Origin: Bacteroidota bacterium
Lineage (GTDB): Bacteria > Bacteroidota > Bacteroidia > Bacteroidales > Bacteroidaceae
NCBI GenBank assembly: GCA_023458215.1
Contig: JAEXAJ010000177.1
Span: 1-62,024 of the forward strand
Reading direction: 5' to 3'
Length of the DNA: 62,024 bases
Both the position numbers and the translations under genes were made by a program. Position 1 is the first letter of the stretch, and every line of letters starts with the position of its first letter. The notes under the pieces are model-generated. The model made no database searches, was not told the DNA's origin, and saw nothing but the letters and a program-made list of their open reading frames with translations. Below, piece after piece: positions 41,754 to 52,006 of this stretch.

Positions 41754-43817
41754 ATGATAACAAGCCAATTGCTTCAGCCTGCCAGTATTGTTGTGGTAGG
41801 AGCATCCAATAACGTACACAAGCCGGGAGGCGCTATCTTGAAGAACCTGATAACCGGAAAGTATGCCGGAGAACTTCGTGCCGTCAATCCCAAGGAAACG
41901 GAAGTGCAAGGTGTGGCGGCATTTGCCGATGTGAAAGATATACCTGATACCGACCTTGCCATTCTTGCCATTCCTGCGGCTCTTTGCCCCGATACCGTAG
42001 AAATACTTGCTTCCGAGAAGAAGGTGCGAGCTTTTATCATACTTTCTGCCGGCTTCGGAGAAGAGACGCATGAAGGAGCTTTGCTGGAAAACCGCATCTT
42101 GGATACCGTAAACAAATACGGTGCTTCCTTAATCGGCCCCAATTGCATCGGAATGATGAATACCTGTCACCATAGTGTATTCAGCCAACCCATTCCTCAC
42201 CTGCATGCGCAAGGAGTAGACCTCATTTCCAGTTCCGGAGCTACCGCCGTATTTATTCTGGAAAGTGCCGTAACGAAAGGCTTGCAGTTCAATTCCGTAT
42301 GGTCTGTAGGAAATGCCAAACAGATAGGCGTGGAAGATGTATTGCAATTTATGGACGAGAACTTCAACCCGGAGACAGATTCCAAGATTAAACTCCTCTA
42401 CATAGAAAGTATCAACAAACCCGACCGCCTGCTTTTTCATGCTTCTTCTCTTATCAAGAAAGGCTGTAAGATTGCCGCTATCAAGGCAGGTAGCAGCGAA
42501 AGCGGTAGCCGTGCCGCCAGTTCGCATACGGGAGCCATTGCCAGCAGCGACTCGGCGGTAGAGGCATTGTTTCGTAAGGCAGGCATCGTGCGTTGTTTCT
42601 CGCGTGAAGAACTTACTACGGTGGGTTGTGTCTTCACCTTGCCCGAACTGAAAGGGAAGAATTTTGCCATCATCACCCATGCCGGTGGTCCGGGTGTGAT
42701 GCTGACCGATGCCCTGAGCAAAGGTGGGTTGAATGTCCCCAAACTGGAAGGCCCTCTTGTAGAAGAACTGAAAAGCAAGCTCTTCCCCGGTGCTGCCGTG
42801 GGCAATCCTATCGACATCCTGGCTACCGGTACGCCGGAACATCTACGCCTCTGCCTGGATTATTGCGAAGAGAAATTCGAAAATATAGATGCCGTGATGG
42901 CGATCTTCGGTACTCCGGGATTGGTTACCATGTTCGAAACCTACGACGTGTTGCACGAGAAGATGCAGACCTGCAAGAAACCGATCTTCCCGATTCTTCC
43001 CTCCATCAATACCGCCGGGGCCGAAGTGGCAGCCTTCCTTGGCAAAGGGCATGTGAACTTTGCCGATGAAGTAACACTGGGCACGGCACTCTCACGCATT
43101 GTCAATGCCCCCCGACCTGCTGCCAATGAAATAGAACTTTTCGGAGTAGACGTGCCCCGCATCCGGCGTATCATCGATTCTATTCCCGAAGACGGTTATA
43201 TCGAACCGCATTATGTGCAAGCCTTGCTTCGCTCGGCAGGTATTCCTATCGTCGAAGAGTTTGTGTCTGCCAATAAAGAAGAAGTACTTGCCTTTGCCCG
43301 TCGCACGGGTTTCCCGGTGGTGGCAAAGGTAGTGGGGCCTGTACACAAATCCGATGTAGGTGGAGTAGTACTGAACATTAAAAGCGAACAGCATCTGGCT
43401 TTAGAGTTTGAGCGAATGATGCAAATACCCGAAGCACGCGGCATCATGGTTCAACCTATGTTGAAGGGCACGGAACTCTTTGTGGGCGCAAAGTATGAAG
43501 AGAAGTTCGGACATGTGGTGCTTTGTGGACTGGGCGGCATCTTTGTAGAGGTGTTGAAAGATGTATCATCGGGTCTTGCGCCTTTGTCTTACGAAGAGGC
43601 TTATTCTATGATTCACTCCTTGCGTGCATACAAGATTATTAAAGGTACGCGCGGGCAGAAAGGGGTGAACGAGGATAAATTTGCCGAGATAATAGTAAGG
43701 TTATCTACCTTGTTGCGCTTTGCTACGGAAATAAAAGAAATGGATATTAACCCGTTGCTTGCCACTGAAAAGTATGTGATAGCCGTCGATGCACGTATCA
43801 GGATAGAAAAGAACTGA
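41754..43817 (+). CDS. ADP-forming acetyl/acyl-CoA synthetase (fused alpha-beta)
   Basis: A 687-residue enzyme that makes ATP from acyl-CoA, ADP and phosphate, or the reverse. Order: CoA-binding Rossmann domain (1-130; VVVGASNNVHKPGG), flavodoxin-like succinyl-CoA-ligase domains (150-450) with the phospho-histidine loop ASSHTGAIASSD, and a C-terminal ATP-grasp domain (about 470-687; GFPVVAKVVGPVHKSDVGG, MVQPMLKGTELFVG, EMDINPLL). Alpha and beta parts are fused as in many anaerobes. It supplies acetate or related acids with ATP yield during amino-acid or sugar fermentation. It is a single gene with its own promoter. Confidence 0.94.
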   Translation: MITSQLLQPASIVVVGASNNVHKPGGAILKNLITGKYAGELRAVNPKETEVQGVAAFADVKDIPDTDLAILAIPAALCPDTVEILASEKKVRAFIILSAGFGEETHEGALLENRILDTVNKYGASLIGPNCIGMMNTCHHSVFSQPIPHLHAQGVDLISSSGATAVFILESAVTKGLQFNSVWSVGNAKQIGVEDVLQFMDENFNPETDSKIKLLYIESINKPDRLLFHASSLIKKGCKIAAIKAGSSESGSRAASSHTGAIASSDSAVEALFRKAGIVRCFSREELTTVGCVFTLPELKGKNFAIITHAGGPGVMLTDALSKGGLNVPKLEGPLVEELKSKLFPGAAVGNPIDILATGTPEHLRLCLDYCEEKFENIDAVMAIFGTPGLVTMFETYDVLHEKMQTCKKPIFPILPSINTAGAEVAAFLGKGHVNFADEVTLGTALSRIVNAPRPAANEIELFGVDVPRIRRIIDSIPEDGYIEPHYVQALLRSAGIPIVEEFVSANKEEVLAFARRTGFPVVAKVVGPVHKSDVGGVVLNIKSEQHLALEFERMMQIPEARGIMVQPMLKGTELFVGAKYEEKFGHVVLCGLGGIFVEVLKDVSSGLAPLSYEEAYSMIHSLRAYKIIKGTRGQKGVNEDKFAEIIVRLSTLLRFATEIKEMDINPLLATEKYVIAVDARIRIEKN

Positions 43818-43903
43818 TATTCTTACCTGAAAAATGTGTTTGTTAAGTGCAGTATTCTCTTTTTATCTGCATTTAAAGAATATAACTTATATTGAGGAAT
43901 GCT

Positions 43904-44344
43904 ATGAAGAAGAGTAAAAAGAGTTTGCTGATTTGGGTTAATCAGATTCTATCCGGCCTATTGGTGTTACTGGGTTTTGCAGCTTGTGTAGGCGAGACTC
44001 CTGATGAGTATGGCAGCCCCTATGCCAAGTATGAGATTAAAGGAAAGGTAGTAGACTACGGGCAGAATCCTGTTCCCGATGCACGAATCATCGTCAAGAA
44101 AGGAAGGGTTAGAGAAGGCAATGGCTTTAACCTCTCAATGGCAGATACTGTCTATACTGCAAAAGATGGTACTTATCTTTATAATAAGGAAGGGCTCACT
44201 GAAGTATTCCGCGTCGTCTGCGAAGATTCGTCGGGCGAGTGTAAATCCGACTCTACGGATGTTACTCCAAAGACTACCGGAGGAAAAGGATGGTATTTGG
44301 GCAGTAGCAGTGATGAAGTGAATTTCGAACTCAAAAAGAAATAA
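43904..44344 (+). CDS. Radical-SAM-associated putative lipoprotein (rSAM/lipoprotein system)
   Basis: A 146-residue lipoprotein: Lys-rich start, hydrophobic signal and lipobox GFAAC with Cys28. The mature part is a single carboxypeptidase-regulatory-like beta domain (YEIKGKVVDYGQNPVPDARI, GTYLYNKEG, FRVVCEDSSG). The ATG at 43904 with GAGGAAT before it is preferred to the TTG four codons upstream. It matches the lipoprotein half of the Bacteroides pair known only from family models (TIGR04134), and the radical SAM half follows 7 bases later. It may be the substrate modified by that enzyme; no modification site is known. Confidence 0.85.
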   Translation: MKKSKKSLLIWVNQILSGLLVLLGFAACVGETPDEYGSPYAKYEIKGKVVDYGQNPVPDARIIVKKGRVREGNGFNLSMADTVYTAKDGTYLYNKEGLTEVFRVVCEDSSGECKSDSTDVTPKTTGGKGWYLGSSSDEVNFELKKK

Positions 44345-44351
44345 ATACTCT

Positions 44352-45422
44352 GTGGTGAAGCTTACACTCCGAAAACGTCTGGCACTGGAAATAGCGCGCA
44401 AAATCCGCAATAACCGAAAAGAACTGCATCCGCTGAAGCAGCTTTTTTGGGAGTGTACGCAACGTTGCAATCTGCATTGCAAGCATTGTGGCAGCGATTG
44501 TAAGCGTACATCAACTATCAAGGACATGCCGGCCGGTGATTTCCTCCGGGTCATCGACACCATAACACCGCATGTCAACCCCCATGAAGTAAATATAGTC
44601 ATTACCGGTGGCGAGCCGTTGATGAGGGAAGATTTGGAACAAGTCGGGTTAGCATTGTATCGTCGTGGCTACCCGTGGGGAATGGTTTCCAACGGGCTTT
44701 ATCTGACTGCCGGACGATTGCAATCACTGATGGCGGCCGGACTTCATGCCATCACCATCAGTCTGGACGGAATGCCCGAAGACCACAATTGGTTGCGCGG
44801 ACATCCGGAGAGTTATTCCAAGGCAATGGAAGCTATTAAAATGTTGGTTCATGAACGTGAATTGACTTGGGATGTAGTGACTTGCGTAAACCGCCGTAAC
44901 TATCCCTATTTGGAAGAACTGAAAACCTCCCTTTATTCCATTGGTGTTCGGCACTGGCGTTTATTCACTATTTTTCCAGTGGGACGTGCTGCCGAGAATC
45001 CTGACTTCCAGCTTACGGATGAAGAATTTACCGGTGTTATGAAATTTATCAAACGCCTGCGCAATGAGAAAAAGATGCATGTGAACTATGGTTGCGAAGG
45101 TTTCCTGGGTAACTTTGAAGGAGAAGTACGCGATAACTTCTTCTCTTGCAATGCAGGAGTCAGTGTAGGCTCCATCCTGGCGGACGGTTCTATCTCGTCC
45201 TGTCCCAGTATTCGTACTAACTTCCACCAAGGCAATATCTATCAGGATGATTTTATGGACGTGTGGGAACATCGCTTCCAGCCATTCCGCAATCGTGAAT
45301 GGATGAAGAAAGGTGCTTGCGGCGATTGTGATTTCTTCCGCTATTGCGAAGGAAACGGTATGCATTTGCGTGATGAAAAGGGGGAATTACTGTTCTGCCA
45401 TCTGAAGAGGCTGCATTCCTAA
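44352..45422 (+). CDS. Radical SAM/SPASM maturase of the rSAM/lipoprotein system
   Basis: A 356-residue radical SAM enzyme. The cluster motif is CNLHCKHC (Cys39, Cys43, Cys46), followed by VNIVITGGEPLMRED (SAM-binding GGE) and AITISLDGMPEDHNWLRG. A C-terminal SPASM domain binds further iron-sulfur clusters (CNAGVSVGSILADGSISSCP, then CGDCDFFRYCEGNG and FCHLKR). SPASM enzymes usually modify peptides. This one resembles the TIGR04133 group that always travels with the small lipoprotein encoded just upstream. Translation starts at GTG (44352 or 44355). Confidence 0.9.
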   Translation: MVKLTLRKRLALEIARKIRNNRKELHPLKQLFWECTQRCNLHCKHCGSDCKRTSTIKDMPAGDFLRVIDTITPHVNPHEVNIVITGGEPLMREDLEQVGLALYRRGYPWGMVSNGLYLTAGRLQSLMAAGLHAITISLDGMPEDHNWLRGHPESYSKAMEAIKMLVHERELTWDVVTCVNRRNYPYLEELKTSLYSIGVRHWRLFTIFPVGRAAENPDFQLTDEEFTGVMKFIKRLRNEKKMHVNYGCEGFLGNFEGEVRDNFFSCNAGVSVGSILADGSISSCPSIRTNFHQGNIYQDDFMDVWEHRFQPFRNREWMKKGACGDCDFFRYCEGNGMHLRDEKGELLFCHLKRLHS

Positions 45423-45444
45423 ACTCTTTATTCCTATTTCTTCC

Positions 45445-45473
45445 TTGTTTGTTACTCAAAAAACTTATATTTG
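45445..45473 (+). promoter_or_regulatory. Promoter of the HTCS regulator gene
   Basis: TTG at 45445-45447 and TATATTTG at 45466-45473, spacing 18 bases; the ATG at 45520 follows after about 40 bases. Confidence 0.6.
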
Positions 45474-45519
45474 CACAATTATAGCAAACATGGCATAGCT
45501 ATTTCCTTTCTGTAAGTGT

Positions 45520-48500
45520 ATGAAACATCGCATTCTGTTACTACTCGTTGGTCTGTTACAGGCTTTGGCGCTTTTCCCGGAAAACCCGGGACGCTTCTTC
45601 GGGCAGTATAATTTCAGGTTTATCACGGAGAATGCCGGACTGCCCTATAGCTTTGTTGACGATATATTCAAAGATTCTGACGGTTACATTTGGGTAGCCA
45701 CCCACTATGGTATAGGGCGATATGACGGATATCAATTCCTCAACTTCAATAAACAGACAGAACCGGTAAAGCTAAAGAATGACTTTGTACACAAAATCTG
45801 CGAAGACAACTTCCGTCGCTTGTGGGTTGCTTCCGAGGGAGGAATTGATATATTCGATCTGGATGCCTATACTCCCGTTGCTCTTGATATCCCCGAAGAT
45901 AGTCCCTTACACCCACTGCTGAACGAATACATCCACACTATCTATAAAGATACGAAAGGAGATTTGTGGATATCCTCCAATAAAGACTTGTGGTGCATAG
46001 AACTGGATAAGAAGGGAGCCGTAGCAAACTATTACTGCCTGAAGAACGGCTATTCATCCCCCGTCCATGATATTCTTGATATGAACCGTACTATCTGTGC
46101 CGGCATTGACAATGAAGTATGCCGGTTGGAGAAGCGCCCGGGCAATCGTTTGGAAGCAAAAATACTCTCCGATAGTTTGGTCTCTTTTAGCGAAGACTGG
46201 CGCATATCCTGTCTAGAGGCCGATGGAGATGTCATTTGGATCGGCTCTAACAGAGGATTGTTCCGATATAATCAGAAGACCCAAAGCTTGAAAAGATACC
46301 GCTACTCCACCCATCGACCCGGTATGCTGAGCCAGGCATTTATCACCGATATCAAGCTGACTGAAAAAGGCCATCTGATTGTTTCGACCCTCAACGGTCT
46401 GAATGTTTACGACCGCGAATCGGACACCTTCTCCTTCATTCGCCAAAGTAGTGAACGAAACAGTGTTTCCATCAACTGCAACGCCATCAACTGCCTCTTT
46501 ACCGAAGGAGAAACCATCTGGGTGGGTACCGAAACCGGTGGCATCAATCTGCTTTCACCCAAGCGTCTGCAAACGGAGTTGTTATCTTGTAAACTTCCCT
46601 CAGATGCTCCCCTGGTAACTCCTCCCGTCAATACTGCCAGTGAAGATGCGGAAGGCAACTTTTGGGTCGGCATGGTGGAGCATGGTTTGATGAAGTGGAA
46701 TAACGAGACCAAGGCATGCCGCCATTATCTCTTTTCGCCTACGGATGTCACTTCACTCAGCAACAATACCCTGAGCGGTATTCTGATAGACTCTGACAAC
46801 TACTTATGGGCCTATACGTGGGGCGTAGGCATCAATGGATTGGATTTGAATAAGCCCGATAACCCGGTTTTCAAGCGATACACCCGTGAAGAGATTCCTG
46901 AACTGGACGGAGACTTTATCAACAGTGCTTGCGAAGATAAAATTAATCACGGAATATGGTTCGGCTCTACCCGTGGAGTGCAATTTTACAATAAGCGCAA
47001 CGGCAGTTTCACCAGGGTATTGTTCGATGAGTCGGACAATGAGTTCGAGGCTATTAACGCACTGCTGATTGATAAAAAGAGCCGTCTTTGGGTAGGCACC
47101 ACGCAAGGAGTCTTTATCGTGGACCTCGCCTCTTTTGCCAGGTCGCACAAGCATTTCCACTATAAGTACCTGAAGTATAAGCTCGATAATCCCCAATCTA
47201 CACAACTGGAAAAGATCATTAGCATCTTCGAAGACAAGAACGGAGGCATTTGGTTGGGTGGCAACGGTAGCGGACTATATCGGTTGGAGAGCGACAAGAA
47301 CAATCATTTTGTTTTCAAGAACTACACCACCCGTCACGGCTTGCCCAATAATGCGATTACCGGCATGACCGAAGACGGAGAAGGCAACCTTTGGATTACC
47401 ACCAACGACGGTGTTTCACGGCTCGACCTTCAAACCATGACATTCAGTAACTATACCCAGTCTGATGGTTTGCCCACTACCCAGTTCTACCTGAATGGTA
47501 TTCACTATTCGGCAAAACATAACTTCATTTACCTGGCTACTGTAGACGGTTTACTGCTTATTCACGCTAATGATGAAAATCAGTCTTTGCCGGATGTCCA
47601 TGTGCGGTTTTCCTCATTGTCCATTGGCGGCAACCTGGTTTACCCTTCCGGTGGTTCTTACCTCGAAAAGAATATTTCTTTGGCTTCGCATATTCGCCTG
47701 CACGAGAAGGAGAGCCGTATTGCAATCGGTTTTACCACCCAGCACTATGGCAACAGTAACCGTATCCGTTTTGCCTACCGGCTGAAAGGTTATGAAGAAG
47801 AATGGAACGAAACCCAACCGGGCGATTGCATGGCACGCTACACTTTTATTCCATCGGGGCGCTACACCCTGCAAGTGCGCGCCACTGATGAATTAGGCCG
47901 ATGGTCGGAGCATACGGCGGAGCTGGAAGTAGAGGTGACTCCGCATTTCTACAAATCTCTTTGGTTCTACCTCCTCCTTATAGTTATACTCTGCTTGGGG
48001 GTTTATTTCTTCTATCGTTGGAAAACCCGCAGCTACCGTGAGCAGAAAGCCCTGTTGGAGAAAGAAGTAGCACTCCGCACCCGTGAACTGGCTGTGCAGA
48101 ACCGCCAACTGGAGGAGATGGCACAGCAAGTCAAGGAGATAACCGAAGAAAAAATCTCCTTCTTTACCAACATTACCCATGAGTTCCGCACGCCTGTAAC
48201 GTTGATTCACGGTCCTATAGAGCATGCCTTGAAGGAGACGAAAGACGAGGCGGTGAAAGCCCAGTTGCAGATTGCCGAGCGAAATTCCAGTTATCTGCTC
48301 TCACTGGTCAACGAGTTAATGGACTTCCGCAAGCTGGACATCGATCAGGTGACACTGGACAAGCACCCCGAAAACATGATCGATTTCCTGACCGAACTAC
48401 TTTTGCCTTTCCGTGTCTTTGCCCGCGAGCGCAACATAGACATTCGCGTTTACTACCGCCTCTCCAATCCTTGCTTGATGGTCGACACGAGCTACATGCG

Positions 48501-49710
48501 CAAGGTGATGGTCAACCTCGTATCGAATGCCATCAAGTTCACACCGGACGACGGGCGCATCGATCTCTTTGTGGCCTCCATTAAAGGCAACGACGGAGAA
48601 GACCTGCTCTATATCAGCGTATCCGATACCGGACACGGGCTGGTAGTGGAAGATGTAGAGAAAATATTCGACCGCTTCTTCCAGTCTAAGAAGAGTGTCC
48701 GTTACCCCGTCTACGGGCAGAGCGGCACGGGCATCGGACTATTTCTTTGCAAGCGGATTGTTGACTTGCACGGCGGGCGCATCTACGCCCGCAATAATCC
48801 CGGGCAAGGTGCCTCGTTCCGCATCCTGATGCCTCTGCTGCCTTGCCGGTCTTTGGAGGAAGCCGAAGGGGCGGATGCAATTATGCAGCCGATGGCTGCT
48901 GACCTTTCTCCGGAGCTTCCATCTCCTCAGGAATCGCAGAAGCGCGAAACCATCTTGATTGTGGAAGATAATAAGGACATGCGTGCCTACATCCGCTCGC
49001 TGCTTGCCGATGATTACCGTCTGCTGGAAGCCGGCGATGGCGAAGAGGCCTTGGCACTGGTGCAGAAACATACCATCGACTTGATTGTGAGCGACCTCAT
49101 GATGCCCGTCATGGACGGTATGGAACTCTCACGCCGCATCAAGGAGAATCTGGCTACTTCACACATACCTTTCCTGATGCTCACTGCCTTGCGGTCGGAC
49201 GTACAAGAGAAGCGGAGCTTTGAGATCGGGGTCGATGAATATCTCTGCAAGCCTTTCGACGAGGAGGTTTTGCGGTTGCGTATCCGCAATATATTGAATC
49301 TGCGGAATAAGTACAAGAAGATGTTCTCGGCCAGCAGCAATGTCGAGGAGTTGCATGTGCGTGAGGAGTCGCGCGACAAGATGTTTATAACGAATGCGGT
49401 GAACTTGATGACGCAACACTATGCCGATTCGGAATATAACCTGGAGTGCTTTGTACGCGACATGGGCTATAGCAAAACCTTAGTCAACAAGAAGATGCAG
49501 GACTTGACCGGCCAGCCCATCGGGCAGTTCATGAAGAACTACCGGCTGAATGTGGCGCAAAGAATGATACAGGAGAGCGCCGGAGATATCAATGTTTCCG
49601 AGGTGGCTTATGCTGTAGGATTCAACGATCCTAAATACTTCACGAAGTGTTTCAAGGAGTTCTTCGGGTATTTGCCGAGCTCGAAGATGATGAAAACGGA
49701 AAAGAAATGA
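45520..49710 (+). CDS. Hybrid two-component system regulator (HTCS)
   Basis: A 1396-residue single-chain sensor and transcription factor that controls polysaccharide utilisation genes. Order: signal peptide (to about residue 20), two periplasmic beta-propellers made of Reg_prop repeats (about 30-700; for example DSDGYIWVATHYGIGRYDGY), a Y_Y_Y domain (about 740-805), a transmembrane helix (about 812-832), histidine kinase with His887 in NITHEFRTPVTLIHG, ATP-site Asn in VNLVSNAIKF and GTGIGLFLC, a receiver with phospho-acceptor Asp1192 (VSDLMMPVMDG), and an AraC-type HTH at the end (VAYAVGFNDPKYFTKCFKE). A glycan fragment bound by the propellers should switch on the GH89-GH92 genes that follow 113 bases downstream. 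Confidence 0.97.
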   Translation: MKHRILLLLVGLLQALALFPENPGRFFGQYNFRFITENAGLPYSFVDDIFKDSDGYIWVATHYGIGRYDGYQFLNFNKQTEPVKLKNDFVHKICEDNFRRLWVASEGGIDIFDLDAYTPVALDIPEDSPLHPLLNEYIHTIYKDTKGDLWISSNKDLWCIELDKKGAVANYYCLKNGYSSPVHDILDMNRTICAGIDNEVCRLEKRPGNRLEAKILSDSLVSFSEDWRISCLEADGDVIWIGSNRGLFRYNQKTQSLKRYRYSTHRPGMLSQAFITDIKLTEKGHLIVSTLNGLNVYDRESDTFSFIRQSSERNSVSINCNAINCLFTEGETIWVGTETGGINLLSPKRLQTELLSCKLPSDAPLVTPPVNTASEDAEGNFWVGMVEHGLMKWNNETKACRHYLFSPTDVTSLSNNTLSGILIDSDNYLWAYTWGVGINGLDLNKPDNPVFKRYTREEIPELDGDFINSACEDKINHGIWFGSTRGVQFYNKRNGSFTRVLFDESDNEFEAINALLIDKKSRLWVGTTQGVFIVDLASFARSHKHFHYKYLKYKLDNPQSTQLEKIISIFEDKNGGIWLGGNGSGLYRLESDKNNHFVFKNYTTRHGLPNNAITGMTEDGEGNLWITTNDGVSRLDLQTMTFSNYTQSDGLPTTQFYLNGIHYSAKHNFIYLATVDGLLLIHANDENQSLPDVHVRFSSLSIGGNLVYPSGGSYLEKNISLASHIRLHEKESRIAIGFTTQHYGNSNRIRFAYRLKGYEEEWNETQPGDCMARYTFIPSGRYTLQVRATDELGRWSEHTAELEVEVTPHFYKSLWFYLLLIVILCLGVYFFYRWKTRSYREQKALLEKEVALRTRELAVQNRQLEEMAQQVKEITEEKISFFTNITHEFRTPVTLIHGPIEHALKETKDEAVKAQLQIAERNSSYLLSLVNELMDFRKLDIDQVTLDKHPENMIDFLTELLLPFRVFARERNIDIRVYYRLSNPCLMVDTSYMRKVMVNLVSNAIKFTPDDGRIDLFVASIKGNDGEDLLYISVSDTGHGLVVEDVEKIFDRFFQSKKSVRYPVYGQSGTGIGLFLCKRIVDLHGGRIYARNNPGQGASFRILMPLLPCRSLEEAEGADAIMQPMAADLSPELPSPQESQKRETILIVEDNKDMRAYIRSLLADDYRLLEAGDGEEALALVQKHTIDLIVSDLMMPVMDGMELSRRIKENLATSHIPFLMLTALRSDVQEKRSFEIGVDEYLCKPFDEEVLRLRIRNILNLRNKYKKMFSASSNVEELHVREESRDKMFITNAVNLMTQHYADSEYNLECFVRDMGYSKTLVNKKMQDLTGQPIGQFMKNYRLNVAQRMIQESAGDINVSEVAYAVGFNDPKYFTKCFKEFFGYLPSSKMMKTEKK

Positions 49711-49796
49711 AGCTTGCTGTTCTGAATTAGCCTGTCGTATTTACTATTGTCCCCTCAAATTTTCCTATTTTCTCCCTAAGGGTAGCAATTATCGCC

Positions 49797-49804
49797 TACT
49801 TTTG
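49797..49804 (+). promoter_or_regulatory. Promoter -7 box for the GH89 operon
   Basis: TACTTTTG about 20 bases before the first ATG (49824); start point near 49811. This is the likely output promoter of the HTCS. Confidence 0.6.
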
Positions 49805-49823
49805 CCACATCATCCAGAACACA

Positions 49824-51992
49824 ATGAATACCATGAAAATCAAATTTTGTCTATTAACTTTGTTTATGGCCGTACTACCGGTCTGTTTGTTTGCCAATCC
49901 TGCCGCCGATCTGCTGGAAAGAATTGACAAAGGGGCATCGAAAAAGTTTATCATAGAACTCAAGGCGGGGGCCGACGACTTCTTTGAGCTCGACCAAAAA
50001 GGCAGCAAGGTTGTGATTCGAGGAAACAACTACGTCAATATAGCTACCGGTATCAATTGGTATTTGAAGTATTATGCAGGCATTCATCTCTCTTGGAACG
50101 GCATGCAGGCTAAACTGCCTCAGACACTGCCTCCTGTTGCCAAGAAAGAACGTCGCGAAACAGCTTTATCCCTTCGCTACGATTTCAATTATTGCACTTA
50201 CTCTTATACGATGGCCTTTTGGGACTGGGAACGATGGGAGAAAGAAATAGATTGGATGGCATTGCATGGCATCAACCTGCCTTTGGCGGCAGTAGGTCAG
50301 GAGTGCATCTGGTTCAATATGCTGCAAAAGCTGGGATATAGCAAGGAAGAAGTCAACCGCTTCATCGCCGGACCTGCCTTCCTGGCTTGGTGGGCAATGA
50401 ATAACCTGGAAGGTTGGGGAGGCCCCAATCCCGACTCTTGGTATGCCCAGCAAGAGGCCTTGCAGAAGAAGATACTGAAACGCATGCGCGAGTATGGCAT
50501 TAAACCCGTATTCCCCGGTTACTCGGGCATGGTGCCCCACGACGCTGACCGGAAACTGGGATTGAATCTCACCAAGTCCGATCTGTGGAACGGCTTTACC
50601 CGTCCTGCCTTCCTGCAACCTACCGATCCGCGTTTTGCCGAGATAGCCCACCTGTATTACAGCGAACAAGAGAGACTCTTCGGCAAGGCCGATTACTACT
50701 CCATGGACCCCTTTCACGAATTAGAGAATGCCGATTCAGTGGACTTCGACGCTGCCGGTAATGCCATTCTTCGCGCCATGAAGAAGATCAGTCCCCAAGC
50801 CACCTGGGTGATACAAGGCTGGACAGAGAATCCCCGTCCGGAGATGATGAAGAACCTTGCCAACGGCGATCTGCTTATACTTGATCTTTTCAGCGAATGC
50901 CGCCCCATGTGGGGAATCCCTTCCATTTGGAAGCGCGACAAAGGTTATGAGCAACACGACTGGCTCTTCTGCATGCTACTCAACTTCGGTGGCAATGTAG
51001 GACTTCACGGACGCATGGATCAGTTGCTCGACAACTACTACATGACACGCAACAACCCTCTGGCCACCCACCTCAAAGGTATAGGTCTTACCATGGAGGG
51101 TACGGAAAACAACCCCATGATGTTTGAACTCATGTGTGAACTGCCTTGGCGACCGGAGAAGTTCACCAAAGAAGCTTGGCTGAAAGACTACCTTTTTGCC
51201 CGCTACGGTGCAAGAGACGAGAAGATAGAGCAAGCCTGGACTTTGCTTGCCAGCACGATCTACAACTGCCCCTTCGGCAATAACCAGCAGGGCCCTCACG
51301 AGTCCATCTTCTGCGGACGCCCCACGCTGAACAACTTTCAGGCATCCAGTTGGTCGAAGATGCAGAATTACTATGACCCGACAGTTACCGAGGCTGCCGC
51401 CCGACTGATGCTCGAAGTAGCCGACAAGTACCGGGGCAATAATAACTTCGAGTACGATTTGGTAGACATTGTCCGTCAATCCATATCCGATAAAGGACGC
51501 ATCACCTACAACCGCACGATTGCCCACTTCAAGAGTTTCGACAAGCATCGTTTCGCTTCCGATTCGCAGAAGTTCCTCGACCTGCTCTTGTTGCAAGATA
51601 AGTTGCTTGCCACCCGTAGCGAGTTTCGTGTAGGGCGATGGATAGACCAAGCGCGCAGTCTGGGTACCACTACCGAAGAAAAAGACCTCTACGAATGGAA
51701 CGCCCGTGTACAGATAACCACTTGGGGCAACCGCACCTGTGCCGACGATGGCGGTTTGCGCGACTATGCCCATAAGGAATGGAACGGCATCTTACGCGAC
51801 TTCTACCACAAGCGTTGGGCAGCCTACTGGCAGACCTTGCAAGACCAACTGGACGGCAAGCCCGAAGTGAAGCTGGACTATTATGCCATGGAAGAGCCTT
51901 GGACGTTGGATAAAACTCCATATAGAGCTACTCCCGAAGGCGATTGTATAGCGGTAGCCAAAGAAGTGTTCGGTAAAGCATTCAGTAACTAA
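49824..51992 (+). CDS. Alpha-N-acetylglucosaminidase, GH89 (NAGLU-like)
   Basis: A 722-residue exo-glycosidase that removes terminal alpha-linked GlcNAc from heparan-type or mucin-type glycans. Signal peptide MKIKFCLLTLFMAVLPVCLFA begins at the second ATG (49833), an equally likely start. Next come the NAGLU N-terminal domain (about 30-110), the TIM barrel (about 125-460; RYDFNYCTYSYTMAFWDWER, GINLPLAAVGQE, FLAWWAMNNLEGWGGP) and the helical C-domain. The nucleophile region is GLTMEGTENNPMMFEL; the acid/base region lies around DPFHELENADSVD. It is the first structural gene after the HTCS and lies 14 bases before an HGSNAT-like gene. Confidence 0.96.
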   Translation: MNTMKIKFCLLTLFMAVLPVCLFANPAADLLERIDKGASKKFIIELKAGADDFFELDQKGSKVVIRGNNYVNIATGINWYLKYYAGIHLSWNGMQAKLPQTLPPVAKKERRETALSLRYDFNYCTYSYTMAFWDWERWEKEIDWMALHGINLPLAAVGQECIWFNMLQKLGYSKEEVNRFIAGPAFLAWWAMNNLEGWGGPNPDSWYAQQEALQKKILKRMREYGIKPVFPGYSGMVPHDADRKLGLNLTKSDLWNGFTRPAFLQPTDPRFAEIAHLYYSEQERLFGKADYYSMDPFHELENADSVDFDAAGNAILRAMKKISPQATWVIQGWTENPRPEMMKNLANGDLLILDLFSECRPMWGIPSIWKRDKGYEQHDWLFCMLLNFGGNVGLHGRMDQLLDNYYMTRNNPLATHLKGIGLTMEGTENNPMMFELMCELPWRPEKFTKEAWLKDYLFARYGARDEKIEQAWTLLASTIYNCPFGNNQQGPHESIFCGRPTLNNFQASSWSKMQNYYDPTVTEAAARLMLEVADKYRGNNNFEYDLVDIVRQSISDKGRITYNRTIAHFKSFDKHRFASDSQKFLDLLLLQDKLLATRSEFRVGRWIDQARSLGTTTEEKDLYEWNARVQITTWGNRTCADDGGLRDYAHKEWNGILRDFYHKRWAAYWQTLQDQLDGKPEVKLDYYAMEEPWTLDKTPYRATPEGDCIAVAKEVFGKAFSN

Positions 51993-52006
51993 TCCCTTCG
52001 CAACTT

